42,799 nt of DNA, taken from the NCBI GenBank assembly GCA_002403375.1, contig DHHQ01000013.1, forward strand, positions 311,388-354,186, read 5' to 3'. Made by a program: the position numbers and the translations under genes. Source of the stretch: Thiobacillus denitrificans. Its GTDB lineage: Bacteria > Pseudomonadota > Gammaproteobacteria > Burkholderiales > Thiobacillaceae. The notes beneath the pieces are model-generated. The model was given only the letters and a program-made list of their open reading frames with translations. It made no database searches and was not told the DNA's origin. Numbering within the stretch: the stretch's first letter is position 1; each line of letters begins with the position of its first letter. This document shows positions 32,731 through 41,990 of this stretch, in pieces.

Positions 32731-33477
32731 GTGGTCGACTGGGACGCCTGCCTGGCGGGAATCGAGCCGACCGGGCTGTCCGGCACGCTGCTCCGCCTGG
32801 TCGAGAGCCAGGAGCAGGTGGCGACCAACCGCCTGGTCGGCTCGCTCGCGCGGCAGGCGGTGCTGGAATCCCTGCTCGAGGGCACCAAGCCGCCGCTGCG
32901 CAAGGGAACCGCGACGCTGCACTACCTGCTGGCGACGCCCTTCCGCTACCCCCCGCTCAGGCACGGCTCGCGCTTCGGTGCGCGCAGCGAGCCGAGCCTG
33001 TTCTACGGCTCGCTGGAAACCCGCACCGTTCTCGCCGAAGCGGCCTACTACCGCTTCGTGTTCTGGCACGGCATGGCGACGCCGCCTGCCGGCAAGTTCG
33101 ACACCCAGCACACCCTGTTCGGCGCCGCGTACCGCAGCGCGCACGGGTTGCACCTGCAGGCGCCGCCGTTCGCCGAACACCGCGCCGCGCTGGCCAGCCC
33201 GAGCGACTACCGCGCCAGCCAGGCGCTCGGCACGGCGATGCGCGCGGCCGGCATCGAGGCGTTCGAATTCGTCTCCGCGCGCGATCCCGAGGCCGGCATC
33301 AACGTCGCGCTGTTCACGCCGCGCGCGTTCGCCAGGAAGGCGCCGGTTTCCCAGGAGGCCTGGCTGTGCGAGCTCAGTGCCGAGCGCGTGCGCTTCCGCT
33401 CCGCCCGCGGCCGCGACCTGCACGAGTTTCCGCTCGCCCTGTTCCTGGTCGCGGGCCGGCTGCCGTGGCCGGCCTGA
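32731..33477 (+). CDS. RES-domain toxin
   Basis: A 248-residue cytoplasmic protein with the RES fold: RFGARSEPSLFYGSLETRTVLAE (Arg, Tyr and Glu of the ADP-ribosyltransferase-like site, about 88-110) and a later Ser/Asn-containing segment, ASPSDYRASQALG. Toxins of this family degrade NAD+ and stop growth. The start is GTG 32731, which abuts the antitoxin stop with no gap. That is consistent with translational coupling and lower toxin output. The pair is complete and looks intact. Confidence 0.87.
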   Translation: MVDWDACLAGIEPTGLSGTLLRLVESQEQVATNRLVGSLARQAVLESLLEGTKPPLRKGTATLHYLLATPFRYPPLRHGSRFGARSEPSLFYGSLETRTVLAEAAYYRFVFWHGMATPPAGKFDTQHTLFGAAYRSAHGLHLQAPPFAEHRAALASPSDYRASQALGTAMRAAGIEAFEFVSARDPEAGINVALFTPRAFARKAPVSQEAWLCELSAERVRFRSARGRDLHEFPLALFLVAGRLPWPA

Positions 33478-33549
33478 GCGGGGCGATGGGCTAGTATTTT
33501 TCCATGAAGGCGGCGAACGCTTCGCCACCACCGGAGAGGGAAGTCAACG

Positions 33550-35052
<1,503 letters not shown>

Positions 35053-35053
35053 C

Positions 35054-36055
35054 GTGTCGCGGGGGCTGCCGGGCGTGAGGCGCTTCGTCGCCGTGCTGGC
35101 GCTCGCCTGGCTCGCCGGCTGCGCCACGCCCCTGGTGCAGCAGCGCGGGGCGCAGCGCGACACGCCGCGCCTGGAGGCGGCGCGCGTGGTCGCCGCCGAC
35201 GGCACGGTGCTGCCGCTCAGCGTCTGGCAGCCGCAGGACGCGCCGCGTGCGGTCGTCCTCGCGCTGCATGGCTTCAACGACTACCGGCGCGCCTTCGAGG
35301 CGGTCGGGACCTTCCTCGCCGAGCGCGACATCGCCACCTACGCCTACGACCAGCGCGGCTTCGGCGCGACCGCCGCGCCGGGCATCTGGCCAGGGGCGGA
35401 CGTGCTGGTCGACGATGCCGCGTCGGTGCTGGCGCTGCTGCGGCAGCGCCATCCGGGACGCCCGCTCTACGTGCTGGGAGAGAGCATGGGTGGCGCGGTG
35501 GCGCTGGGCGTGCTCGCCGAGACGCCCACCGCGGCCGACGGCGCGGTGCTGGTGGCGCCGGCGGTGTGGGGACGCAAGACGATGAATCCGCTGCAGCGCG
35601 CGACGCTGTGGCTGCTGGTGCACAGCTGGCCGAGCCTGCGGCTGTCGGGCAGCGGGCTCGGCGTCACCGCCTCCGACAATGCGGCGATGCTGCGCGCCCA
35701 GGGCGAAGACCCGCTGGTCCTCAAGGACGCGCGCGCGGATGCCCTGTGGGGGCTCACCGGCCTGATGGACCGCGGGCTCGCCGCGGCGCCCGGCGTCAGC
35801 GTGCCGACGCTCGTCCAGTACGGCGAGCGCGACGAGATCATCCCGCGGCGCGCGACCTGCAGGCTGCTCGCCATGATGCCCGGCCCGGCGCGGGTCGCGG
35901 TCTATCCCGACGGCTACCACATGCTCACGCGCGACCTCGGTGCCCGGCGGGTGCTGGAGGACGCTGCCGCCTGGCTGGTCGATCCTGCGGCGCCGCTGCC
36001 TTCCGGCCAGGACGCGGACGGGCGCTCGAGGCTGTGCGGGGCGGCCGGGTCGTAG
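35054..36055 (+). CDS. Lipoprotein alpha/beta hydrolase (lysophospholipase-like)
   Basis: A 333-residue protein with a lipobox LAGC after a short hydrophobic signal, so it is probably tethered to a membrane in the periplasm. The fold marks are LALHGFNDYRRAF, nucleophile elbow GESMGG, GERDEIIP (acid) and DGYHML (His), as in monoacylglycerol lipase-like enzymes. It should act on a lipid ester or similar. GTG 35054 gives a 22-residue signal; GTG 35075 is an alternative with a GGGGG run upstream, and a TTG at 35045 would overlap mmsA. The start is therefore uncertain by up to ten codons. Confidence 0.8.
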   Translation: MSRGLPGVRRFVAVLALAWLAGCATPLVQQRGAQRDTPRLEAARVVAADGTVLPLSVWQPQDAPRAVVLALHGFNDYRRAFEAVGTFLAERDIATYAYDQRGFGATAAPGIWPGADVLVDDAASVLALLRQRHPGRPLYVLGESMGGAVALGVLAETPTAADGAVLVAPAVWGRKTMNPLQRATLWLLVHSWPSLRLSGSGLGVTASDNAAMLRAQGEDPLVLKDARADALWGLTGLMDRGLAAAPGVSVPTLVQYGERDEIIPRRATCRLLAMMPGPARVAVYPDGYHMLTRDLGARRVLEDAAAWLVDPAAPLPSGQDADGRSRLCGAAGS

Positions 36056-36341
36056 CTCCGCCCGGCCTCACGCGACGCCCCGAAACCTTCAGCCTGGTGC
36101 GCCCGCGACGCGGCGTGTGGTTCCCGGCATCGCGCCGCGCCCGCATCGCCGGTGTGTGGCGTCCGGCCAACCAGGCGCATTCAGGCGTGCCGATAAACAG
36201 GATAAGGCTATGCGCTTATCGCAATGTCATATATATTTTTCTCCTGAATCTTTCGCGGTGACGCGCTTCGGCGCGAGGGGCGCCGCGTCTGATTCGGGGC
36301 AGGACATCAATCGATACGACAAGAAGAGGAGAGAAGAGAAA
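36056..36341. other. Gene-free stretch with AT-rich promoter-like region before hemerythrin
   Basis: No gene is supported. Around 36190-36245 the DNA turns AT-rich: GATAAG and CTTATC form a small inverted repeat (about 36201-36220), followed by ATATATATTTTT. This is the likely promoter zone for the hemerythrin gene. No sigma-54 or clear sigma-28 pattern could be confirmed. Confidence 0.35.
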
Positions 36342-36800
36342 ATGACCATCGTTTGGACCCATGACCTGAACACCGGCATCGATGTCATCGACGAGCAGCA
36401 CAAGAGCATCGCCGACTACATCAACAAGCTGGAAAGCGCGATCAAGCAGCAGAACAGGACGGCCGTGGGGCAGGTGCTCGACGAGCTGGTCGACTACACG
36501 CTGTCGCATTTCGCGTTCGAGGAAAGCCTGCAGGAGGAGGCGGGCTACAAGTTCGCGAAGCCGCACAAGGCGGTGCACGACATGCTGGCCAAGCGCGTCG
36601 CGACCTACCAGCAGCGCCACAAGGCCGGCGAGGACATCGCAGGACCGCTGCACGCCATGCTCTGCACCTGGCTGGTGCATCACATCAAGCGCGACGACAT
36701 GGCCTACGTGTCCGAGGTGAAGGCCAGCATCCTCAACATCGTCAAGGACAGGAACGAAGGCGGCTGGATCAGTCGGTCGCTGCGCCGCTTCTTCGCCTGA
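36342..36800 (+). CDS. Bacteriohemerythrin
   Basis: A 152-residue cytoplasmic oxygen-binding protein with all expected di-iron ligands: His7 (WTHDL), HxxxE in DEQHKS region, HFAFEE, HKAVHDM (HxxxH) and HHIKRDD (HxxxxD). Such proteins store or deliver oxygen or sense it in microaerobic bacteria. There is no methyl-accepting or other signalling domain attached, so it is a stand-alone carrier. GAGGAG lies about ten bases upstream of ATG 36342. A strong terminator follows. The C-terminal tail, ISRSLRRFFA, is basic and extends beyond the helical bundle. Confidence 0.92.
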   Translation: MTIVWTHDLNTGIDVIDEQHKSIADYINKLESAIKQQNRTAVGQVLDELVDYTLSHFAFEESLQEEAGYKFAKPHKAVHDMLAKRVATYQQRHKAGEDIAGPLHAMLCTWLVHHIKRDDMAYVSEVKASILNIVKDRNEGGWISRSLRRFFA

Positions 36801-36822
36801 GCGCACCAGCCCTCCGGCCCAA

Positions 36823-36850
36823 CGGCCCGCCACGCGCGGGCCGATTTTTT
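36823..36850 (+). terminator. Rho-independent terminator after hemerythrin
   Basis: CGGCCCGC (36823-36830), loop CACGC, GCGGGCCG (36836-36843), then ATTTTTT to 36850. It is 22 bases past the stop. Confidence 0.92.
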
Positions 36851-36906
36851 CCGGTGGCGAGATGATCTATAACGTACGGATCGCGGGAACCGGAAGGAGG
36901 GGCGAC

Positions 36907-37338
36907 ATGTTCATGATCGACTTCAGGGAACCGAGCTGGTGGTACTGGCTGGTGACGGCGTGCCTGCTCACCGCGGGGGTCGCCGGCTATCCGGAGGGAT
37001 TCGGCCTGGCCATCGGCCTGACGGTGATCCAACTGGTCCACTTCACGCTGCGCGAAGGCAGTGTTGGCGCCTTCCCGGTCCAGGTGCGCTTCTGGTACCT
37101 GGTGCTGCTGCTGGTCGCGCTGCCGGAGCCGATGCGCTGGGTCTACTGGATTCCGACCGTCGGCACGTGGGCGCAACTGCTGTTCGGCTACTGCACGATG
37201 GCGCGCTGCGTCTCGCTGCTGCCGTGGAACCGCCGCGAGCCTCTTGCGCTCGACCTGCTGGCCCGGACCTTCCTTTCGCGTCCGGTGCGCGGCAACATCC
37301 TGCAGGGCCTGCCCGCCAGGAACGATTGCGACAGCTGA
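36907..37338 (+). CDS. Small integral membrane protein of unknown function
   Basis: A 143-residue protein with about three or four hydrophobic helices (about 9-24, 26-44, 58-75 and 80-95), a YCTMARCVSLLPWNR segment and a basic C-terminus ending in Cys-Asp-Ser. ATG 36907 is preferred because GGAGG lies about eight bases upstream; the in-frame ATG 36862 has no such site. It resembles conserved betaproteobacterial membrane proteins, but I cannot name the family. It stands between two terminators and is monocistronic. Confidence 0.7.
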   Translation: MFMIDFREPSWWYWLVTACLLTAGVAGYPEGFGLAIGLTVIQLVHFTLREGSVGAFPVQVRFWYLVLLLVALPEPMRWVYWIPTVGTWAQLLFGYCTMARCVSLLPWNRREPLALDLLARTFLSRPVRGNILQGLPARNDCDS

Positions 37339-37361
37339 CGCACGGCGGTACCCGCGCACAA

Positions 37362-37389
37362 AAAAGCCTCGCCGCGAAGCGAGGCTTTT
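37362..37389. terminator. Bidirectional terminator
   Basis: AAAAGCCTCGC (37362-37372), loop CGCGAA, GCGAGGCTTTT (37379-37389). The A/T tails on both sides let it serve the rightward membrane gene and the leftward rhodanese gene. Confidence 0.92.
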
Positions 37390-37429
37390 CGCGCGGGCCG
37401 GGCGCCCGGACAGGCGGGGCCTGTCGCGA

Positions 37430-37852
37430 TCAGTACTGCGCCTCGTGCTCCTGCGGCATGCCGTCGGCGACCCAGCGCGCGTAGCCGCCTTCCATGTTCA
37501 GCACGTTCTTGAAGCCCATCATCTGCAGCACGGCGGCGGCCATCGCCGAGCGGCCGCTGGTCGCGCAGTAGACGACGACCTGGCGGTCGCGCGCGGCGGC
37601 CAGTTCGGGCAGGTGCTTGGGATAGGCAGGGTCGGCGGCGGCCTCGAGGATGCCGCGCGGCACCAGGTGGGCGCCCTTGATGTGGCCGGCCTCGTACTCG
37701 CCATGCTCGCGCACGTCGAGCAGCAGCAGGTCTTCCTTGGCGTTGAGCTTGTCGAGCAGCGCCTGCGGGGGGATTTCCTTGACGCAGGATTTGGCGGCGC
37801 GGACGAAGTCCATCAGGCCCATCGGTTGTTGCGGTTTGAAGGTGTCGTACAT
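37430..37852 (-). CDS. Single-domain rhodanese
   Basis: A 140-residue cytoplasmic sulfurtransferase-fold protein. The active loop is CATSGRS (Cys96), after LLLDVREHGEYEAGHIKGA, the standard first conserved block. The domain fills residues 25-135. It could bind sulfane sulfur and pass it on, in keeping with a sulfur-oxidising host, though rhodaneses are found in all bacteria. ATG 37852 is chosen because CAGGAG lies a few bases upstream; the longer reading begins in a non-coding-like Arg/Phe-rich tract. It shares the terminator at 37362-37389. Confidence 0.87.
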   Translation of the reverse strand: MYDTFKPQQPMGLMDFVRAAKSCVKEIPPQALLDKLNAKEDLLLLDVREHGEYEAGHIKGAHLVPRGILEAAADPAYPKHLPELAAARDRQVVVYCATSGRSAMAAAVLQMMGFKNVLNMEGGYARWVADGMPQEHEAQY

Positions 37853-38010
37853 GGAGAGGCTCCTGGGGAAGGGGTCGAAAACGTCAAACCGCGAAAATAG
37901 CAGATCGCGCGCAAGGGAGGAACGAAAACGCGCGGGACGGCCGGGAATCGGCAAGGTGCAATAATGGCGCAGCCGGGTGATCCTGCCCGGCTTGGAGAAG
38001 AGGAGAAAGA

Positions 38011-38460
38011 ATGCAACGCAAGATTTTCAATCTGGCGAACGCGGCGGTCGCCGCGCTTCTGGTCATGGGCCCGCTGGCTGCCACGGCCGCGGGGCCCGGC
38101 GGTTCCCAGGGACAGGGGGGCGGCCTCGACCGCGCGCGCGAGGTGACCGAGCAGGCGCAGGAACGCGAGCAGGTGCGCGAGCAGGCGCGCGACGGCTCGG
38201 GCGAGGGCGCTGCCAAGGAAAAGCAGAAGCAGAAAGGCATGGGCGACGGCGATCGCGCGCGCAGCGGCGAGCAGGCACAGGAGCGCGACCAGGAACGCAT
38301 GCGCCAGCAGCGCGATACCCAGGGACAGGGCGAAGGCGTGCGCAGTCGCGACCAGGCGCAGGACCGCGAACGCGACCAGAGCCGTGTGCGCGAACCGGGC
38401 GACGCCCAGGGCGAGGGCGAGCAGACGCGCAAGCGCTGGTGGTGGCCGTTCGGCAACTGA
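38011..38460 (+). CDS. Secreted Gln/Glu/Arg-rich low-complexity protein
   Basis: A 149-residue protein with a clear signal peptide (hydrophobic core ANAAVAALLVMGPLAATA, cleavage near residue 26). The mature part is almost wholly charged or polar, built from imperfect repeats of the type QAQERDQ, REQARD, GQGEG. It ends in the unusual tail KRWWWPFGN. Highly charged helix or disordered structure is expected. No family can be named. GAGGAGAAAGA precedes ATG 38011, and a bidirectional terminator follows, so it is its own transcript. The aromatic tail could anchor it at the outer membrane, an inference only. Confidence 0.75.
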   Translation: MQRKIFNLANAAVAALLVMGPLAATAAGPGGSQGQGGGLDRAREVTEQAQEREQVREQARDGSGEGAAKEKQKQKGMGDGDRARSGEQAQERDQERMRQQRDTQGQGEGVRSRDQAQDRERDQSRVREPGDAQGEGEQTRKRWWWPFGN

Positions 38461-38478
38461 GCCGGTTCGACCGAAGCG

Positions 38479-38506
38479 AAAAAGCCCGCGGAATGCGGGC
38501 TTTTTT
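38479..38506. terminator. Bidirectional terminator
   Basis: AAAAAGCCCGC (38479-38489), loop GGAAT, GCGGGCTTTTTT (38495-38506). It ends the rightward gene at 38460 and can end the leftward 45-residue ORF at 38542. Confidence 0.92.
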
Positions 38507-38541
38507 GTGCGTGGCCGGGCAGGTGCCTGGCCGGAAAGCGG

Positions 38542-38679
38542 CTATTCGCCGGCGTGTCTTGCGAAGAGTTTCGAGAGCAGCGCCGGGACACTTGCCAGCG
38601 CCCGCGACACCCTCGCGAGTGCGCTTGTCCGCGTCTGCTCTTCCGTTTCGAGTTCGATCAGTTCGGAGCTCAGTTCCAT
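38542..38679 (-). CDS. 45-residue small protein of unknown function
   Basis: A short gene overlooked by length cut-offs. ATG 38679 is preceded by GGGGAGGAAACG, a near-ideal ribosome site about six bases away. The 45 codons encode an acidic first third (MELSSELIELETEEQ) and a basic amphipathic C-terminal part (RVSRALASVPALLSKLFARH). It stops at 38542, before the bidirectional terminator. There is no signal peptide. It may be co-transcribed with the surface-adhesin E-type gene 119 bases upstream, or have its own promoter beyond an inverted repeat at 38708-38734. Function cannot be predicted. Confidence 0.6.
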   Translation of the reverse strand: MELSSELIELETEEQTRTSALARVSRALASVPALLSKLFARHAGE

Positions 38680-38707
38680 CGTTTCCTCCCCAATGTTGTT
38701 GGTCAGG

Positions 38708-38734
38708 CAGTGCGCCACGAATCGCGGCGCACTG
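38708..38734 (-). promoter_or_regulatory. Perfect 9-bp inverted repeat upstream of the 45-residue ORF
   Basis: CAGTGCGCC (38708-38716) and GGCGCACTG (38726-38734) with a nine-base loop. On the minus strand a TATATT (-10-like) lies a few bases before it (38744-38739). The element is either an operator overlapping a transcription start, or an RNA hairpin in the leader of the small gene. No T tract follows, so it is not a typical terminator. Confidence 0.45.
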
Positions 38735-38798
38735 ATTCAATATAGGAAACGGATCGCGTGCAGGCGGGATTTGGGTGCAGCGCCTCCGCCCCGCGCAG

Positions 38799-39218
38799 CT
38801 ATTTGTGTGGCTCGAGCCGCGTGCTGAAAATCCGTGCGGCATTGCCGGTGGAACAGACGATGGCCCGGATGAGCGCATCCGGCGTGTCCGGTGGCGTCGG
38901 CTCCCAGGTCTGCGGGCCTGCGGTCGAGAACAGGATTTCGCCCGTCGCAAGCTGCCTCGAGTAGGCACTCAGGTACAGCACCCGGCTCCTTTCCTCCTTG
39001 CAGTCGTACTCCCACTGGACCCGATACGATTTCGCGCCTTCGACGACCAGCTGCTTCATGTCGGTGACGGCCCAGACCTTGCGGAAATTGCCCTGGCGCC
39101 GGATGGTGTCGGGGTCGATGAAAAAGGCGCCCAGGTCGTTTTCGCCAATCTTCACCCACTCGGCGTTCGCCGAGGCGACGAGGCTCAAGGCCAGAAGGGC
39201 AAACACGAGGCGTTCCAT
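38799..39218 (-). CDS. Secreted surface-adhesin E family protein
   Basis: A 139-residue protein with a signal peptide (MERLVFALLALSLVASANA, cleavage about residue 19). The mature part opens EWVKIGENDLGAFFIDPDTIRR and continues KVWAVTDMK, the pattern of the protein E-like domain common in betaproteobacteria. One Cys pair (YDCKEE and IVCSTG) could form a disulfide, as in that family. Haemophilus protein E is an adhesin, but most members have no known role. It precedes the 45-residue ORF on the same strand. Confidence 0.75.
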   Translation of the reverse strand: MERLVFALLALSLVASANAEWVKIGENDLGAFFIDPDTIRRQGNFRKVWAVTDMKQLVVEGAKSYRVQWEYDCKEERSRVLYLSAYSRQLATGEILFSTAGPQTWEPTPPDTPDALIRAIVCSTGNAARIFSTRLEPHK

Positions 39219-39286
39219 CGTGTCACTTTAGATGCTGCGTCGTCGCGGGCAAGCGCCCCGTGAAGTCCCCTGCGCGGTCGCTGCGC

Positions 39287-39724
39287 TCAGGGTTCCTTCA
39301 CGATCAGTTTGCGGGATACCCGCCTGGCGTCCGTCCCGATCACATCGTCCTGCGAGACCCTCACGAAGCTGAAACGGTCGCCGGTGGGACTGAGGTAGAA
39401 GTGGTTGATGACGGTCGCGTCTGCCAGCGTCATCGACCCTGAGCAGTTGCCCTCGACACGGTAGGTTCCGGTCGTGAAGCGCTGGGCCCGCTCGATGGAA
39501 CTCGTGTAGAGGATCGCGACGCGTCCTGCTCCGTCGAAGGCGAATATCCCGCTCGAGGCATAGGGTTGCCCGCCCCGGTAGCCTTGAATCGAGTAGGCGT
39601 AGCTCCCCTTCAATGTCTTGAGCGCGCAGTGGGCTTCGGCCGGCTGCTGGGCGGTGGCTGCGAACGACGCGAAGCCGGCGCCTGCGACCAGAATGCTCAA
39701 GGTAGCGGTCAACTTCTTTCTCAT
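39287..39724 (-). CDS. Secreted small protein of unknown function
   Basis: A 145-residue protein with a signal peptide (MRKKLTATLSILVAGAGFASFAATAQ would be longer than needed; cleavage near residue 27). The mature part is beta-rich: LKGSYAYSIQGYRGGQPYASSG, FDGAGRVAI and GTYRVEGNCSGSMTL. This pattern recurs in secreted betaproteobacterial proteins that look like small calycin-type barrels. ATG 39724 has AAGGAGAA eight bases upstream, against a weak longer start. Two Cys may pair. No function is assigned. Confidence 0.7.
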   Translation of the reverse strand: MRKKLTATLSILVAGAGFASFAATAQQPAEAHCALKTLKGSYAYSIQGYRGGQPYASSGIFAFDGAGRVAILYTSSIERAQRFTTGTYRVEGNCSGSMTLADATVINHFYLSPTGDRFSFVRVSQDDVIGTDARRVSRKLIVKEP

Positions 39725-39771
39725 GTCGATGTTCTCCTTTACCCGCGCGGAGGGGGCGGGCTTGTGCCTTC

Positions 39772-40908
39772 TCAATCGAAACCTCCGGCCGTGATGCGTT
39801 CGAGGAGAGATTTCTTCTCCTCCACCGACAGCGGCGTGCCGACGGCGCCTGCATAGAACACCAGCAGCTTTGCCGGCGTGCTTCCGGCATTGCGGCCGTT
39901 GTGCGGGCGGTTCACCACTTCGGGGAGTTCTTCGCCGGCTTTCAGCAGCTTCACCCGCCCGTCGTCGAGCGTCAGCTCGAGCGTTCCTTCGAGCATGTAC
40001 GCGAAGTTGGGCACGAGGTGATGGTGCCAGCCGGTCTGTGCGCCCGGGGCGATCTCGACGAGCAGCGCCGTCATCTCGGGCTTTCCCTGCGGGTAGACGA
40101 TCGGCTTGCCGTCCCAGCTGGCGGTCTCCTTCGCGAGCGGCGTGACCGTCACGCCGCTCGCGGCACCGGGCGCCGCGGCAGGATGCGCGCGCGGGTCCTC
40201 CGCGGGATCGGCGTAGGCATAGCTGCGCGGCCCGACCCCGCTCATCTGGATGACGGTGTCCTCACGGGTCCACAGCCGATGGGCGGTGCCGGCAGGGAAG
40301 ACGACGTGGCCGCCGGCCGGGAGCGCGTGCTCCGACGCGTCGCTTCCCGCGGCGCCGGTCGACCAGTACAGCGTTCCGGAAAGCACCGTCAGCTGCTCGT
40401 CCTCGTCGGGGTGCCGGTGCAGGCCGAGCGCGTATCCGCCGCGCATGCGGCCGCGCAGCGTGTAGGGGCCGGGCATCGCCGGATCGCCCGCCAGCAGCGC
40501 GATGCTCCGCGAGGGATCCAGCGGATCGGGGATCCAGTCGAGATCCTCCTGCGTCAGGGCGCGCGGCGTGCGTTCCGCCGCGATGCCCGCGGCGGCGTGC
40601 TTGATCTCGACTTCGACGATGCGCACCGTCGTGGCGCCGACGTTGCGCGTGGCATGCTGCTGGGGGTCCCGCCACAACGTCTGCCCAGGACTCAGCGCGA
40701 GGGTCGCCACGCTGCCGTCCGGCGCCGTCGTCTGGACGGTGCCGCCCTCGATCACGTGGGCCACATGGGGGAAGCGGTGCAGATGCATCGGCACGCTGCC
40801 GCCTGCCGGATACACCGTTTCGATCACCGCCACCTCGGCGTTCTCCAGCAGCACCCGGCGCAGCGCCTGCGGTGCGCGCGGGCTGTCCGGCTGGCTTGGT
40901 CCGTTCAT
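39772..40908 (-). CDS. Triple-cupin protein
   Basis: A 378-residue protein with three successive cupin barrels. Barrel 1 (about 20-105) has MHLHRFPHVAHVIEGG, barrel 2 (about 145-225) has GLHRHPDEDEQLTVLSG, and barrel 3 (about 275-365) has GWHHHLVPNFAYMLEG. Each keeps the metal-binding His-x-His and Glu or His positions. No signal peptide is present. Two-barrel cupins are often dioxygenases or sugar-phosphate enzymes; three barrels in one chain are less usual. Function cannot be read. The start ATG 40908 has GGAG about seven bases upstream. It ends 47 bases before the next leftward gene. Confidence 0.78.
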   Translation of the reverse strand: MNGPSQPDSPRAPQALRRVLLENAEVAVIETVYPAGGSVPMHLHRFPHVAHVIEGGTVQTTAPDGSVATLALSPGQTLWRDPQQHATRNVGATTVRIVEVEIKHAAAGIAAERTPRALTQEDLDWIPDPLDPSRSIALLAGDPAMPGPYTLRGRMRGGYALGLHRHPDEDEQLTVLSGTLYWSTGAAGSDASEHALPAGGHVVFPAGTAHRLWTREDTVIQMSGVGPRSYAYADPAEDPRAHPAAAPGAASGVTVTPLAKETASWDGKPIVYPQGKPEMTALLVEIAPGAQTGWHHHLVPNFAYMLEGTLELTLDDGRVKLLKAGEELPEVVNRPHNGRNAGSTPAKLLVFYAGAVGTPLSVEEKKSLLERITAGGFD

Positions 40909-40971
40909 GAGATCTCCGATGTCGATGGGGCAGCCTTCATGCTAGTCGACATGGCCGCGCTTTCCACGCGT

Positions 40972-41721
40972 TCAGCGGGACGTGCGGGCGGCTTCGTCCC
41001 ATCCCAGCTGCCGGATCACGTCGGCGAAGTCCTCGGCCAACCCGGCGTGCAGGTGCAGGGGCTGCCCGCTCGCCGGATGCACGAGCCGCACCCGGGTCGC
41101 CGCCAGCAGCAGGCGAGGGTGGCCGAACAGCTGCTGGAACAGGCGGTTGTGGCGCCCCTTGCCGTGCGTCGCGTCGCCGATGATGGGGTGCGCGATGTGC
41201 TTCATGTGGCGGCGCAGCTGGTGCCAGCGCCCGGTCAGCGGCTGCAGTTCGACGAGGGCGTAGCGGCTGGTCGGGTAGCGGTCGACCCGGTACGGCAGCT
41301 CGACCGTCGCCAGCCGGCGGAAGCGGGTGTGCGCGGGTTGCGGCAGGGCGCTCGCGACGATGCCGGCGTGCTCGTCCGCCATGCGCGCGAGCGGATGGTC
41401 GATTTCACCCGCCTCCGGCGGATGGCCGCGCACCACGGCAAGATAGCGTTTCTCCACTTCGTTGCGCTCGAACTGGCCGGACAGCAGGCGACCGACGTCG
41501 CGGTCCAGCGCGAACAGCAGCAGGCCGGAGGTGCCCTTGTCGATCCGGTGGACCGGATAGACCCGCTGGCCGATCTGGTCGCGCAGCATCTGCAGCGCGA
41601 AGCGGGTCTCGTGACGATCGAGCACGCTGCGATGCACCAGCAGACCGGTCGGCTTGTGGACGACGATCAGGGTGTCGTCGCGGTAGACGATCGGCAACGA
41701 TTCCGGCGCGTCATCGATCAC
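40972..41721 (-). CDS. truC: TruC, tRNA pseudouridine(65) synthase
   Basis: A 249-residue enzyme of the RluA family. The catalytic Asp61 lies in HRIDKGTSG, after VVHKPTGLLVHRS and MLRDQIGQRVYPV. Later segments LATVELPYRVDRYPTSRYALVEL are close to the TruC consensus, as is LTGRWHQLRRHMKHIAHPIIGD. TruC makes pseudouridine at position 65 of tRNA-Ile and tRNA-Asp. The start is GTG 41721, with a perfect AAGGAG seven bases upstream; an ATG 60 bases earlier only adds a basic, unlike-family tail. Confidence 0.87.
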   Translation of the reverse strand: MIDDAPESLPIVYRDDTLIVVHKPTGLLVHRSVLDRHETRFALQMLRDQIGQRVYPVHRIDKGTSGLLLFALDRDVGRLLSGQFERNEVEKRYLAVVRGHPPEAGEIDHPLARMADEHAGIVASALPQPAHTRFRRLATVELPYRVDRYPTSRYALVELQPLTGRWHQLRRHMKHIAHPIIGDATHGKGRHNRLFQQLFGHPRLLLAATRVRLVHPASGQPLHLHAGLAEDFADVIRQLGWDEAARTSR

Positions 41722-41990
41722 GTTTTCTCCTTTGCCTGGGCCGGACCGGCCCCGGGTTCGGTGCCGATCGAGAGCGTGCAAGGATAGAGGACTTGATGGT
41801 CCAGCGGGGATCTCCTGGCCGCTGCATCGGGGATTTCCGCCGCCTTTCGCGGTGCGCGATTGCGTGCCGATCCGGGCGCGCGGCGCAGAGGCGCGCGGAC
41901 GTCCGCGCCTGCCGCGAGCGGGTATGGCCTTGATGGCATATGGTGTTTAAGCCATAATCTGGACGAAACCGGGACCTGAAGGACGTTCGG

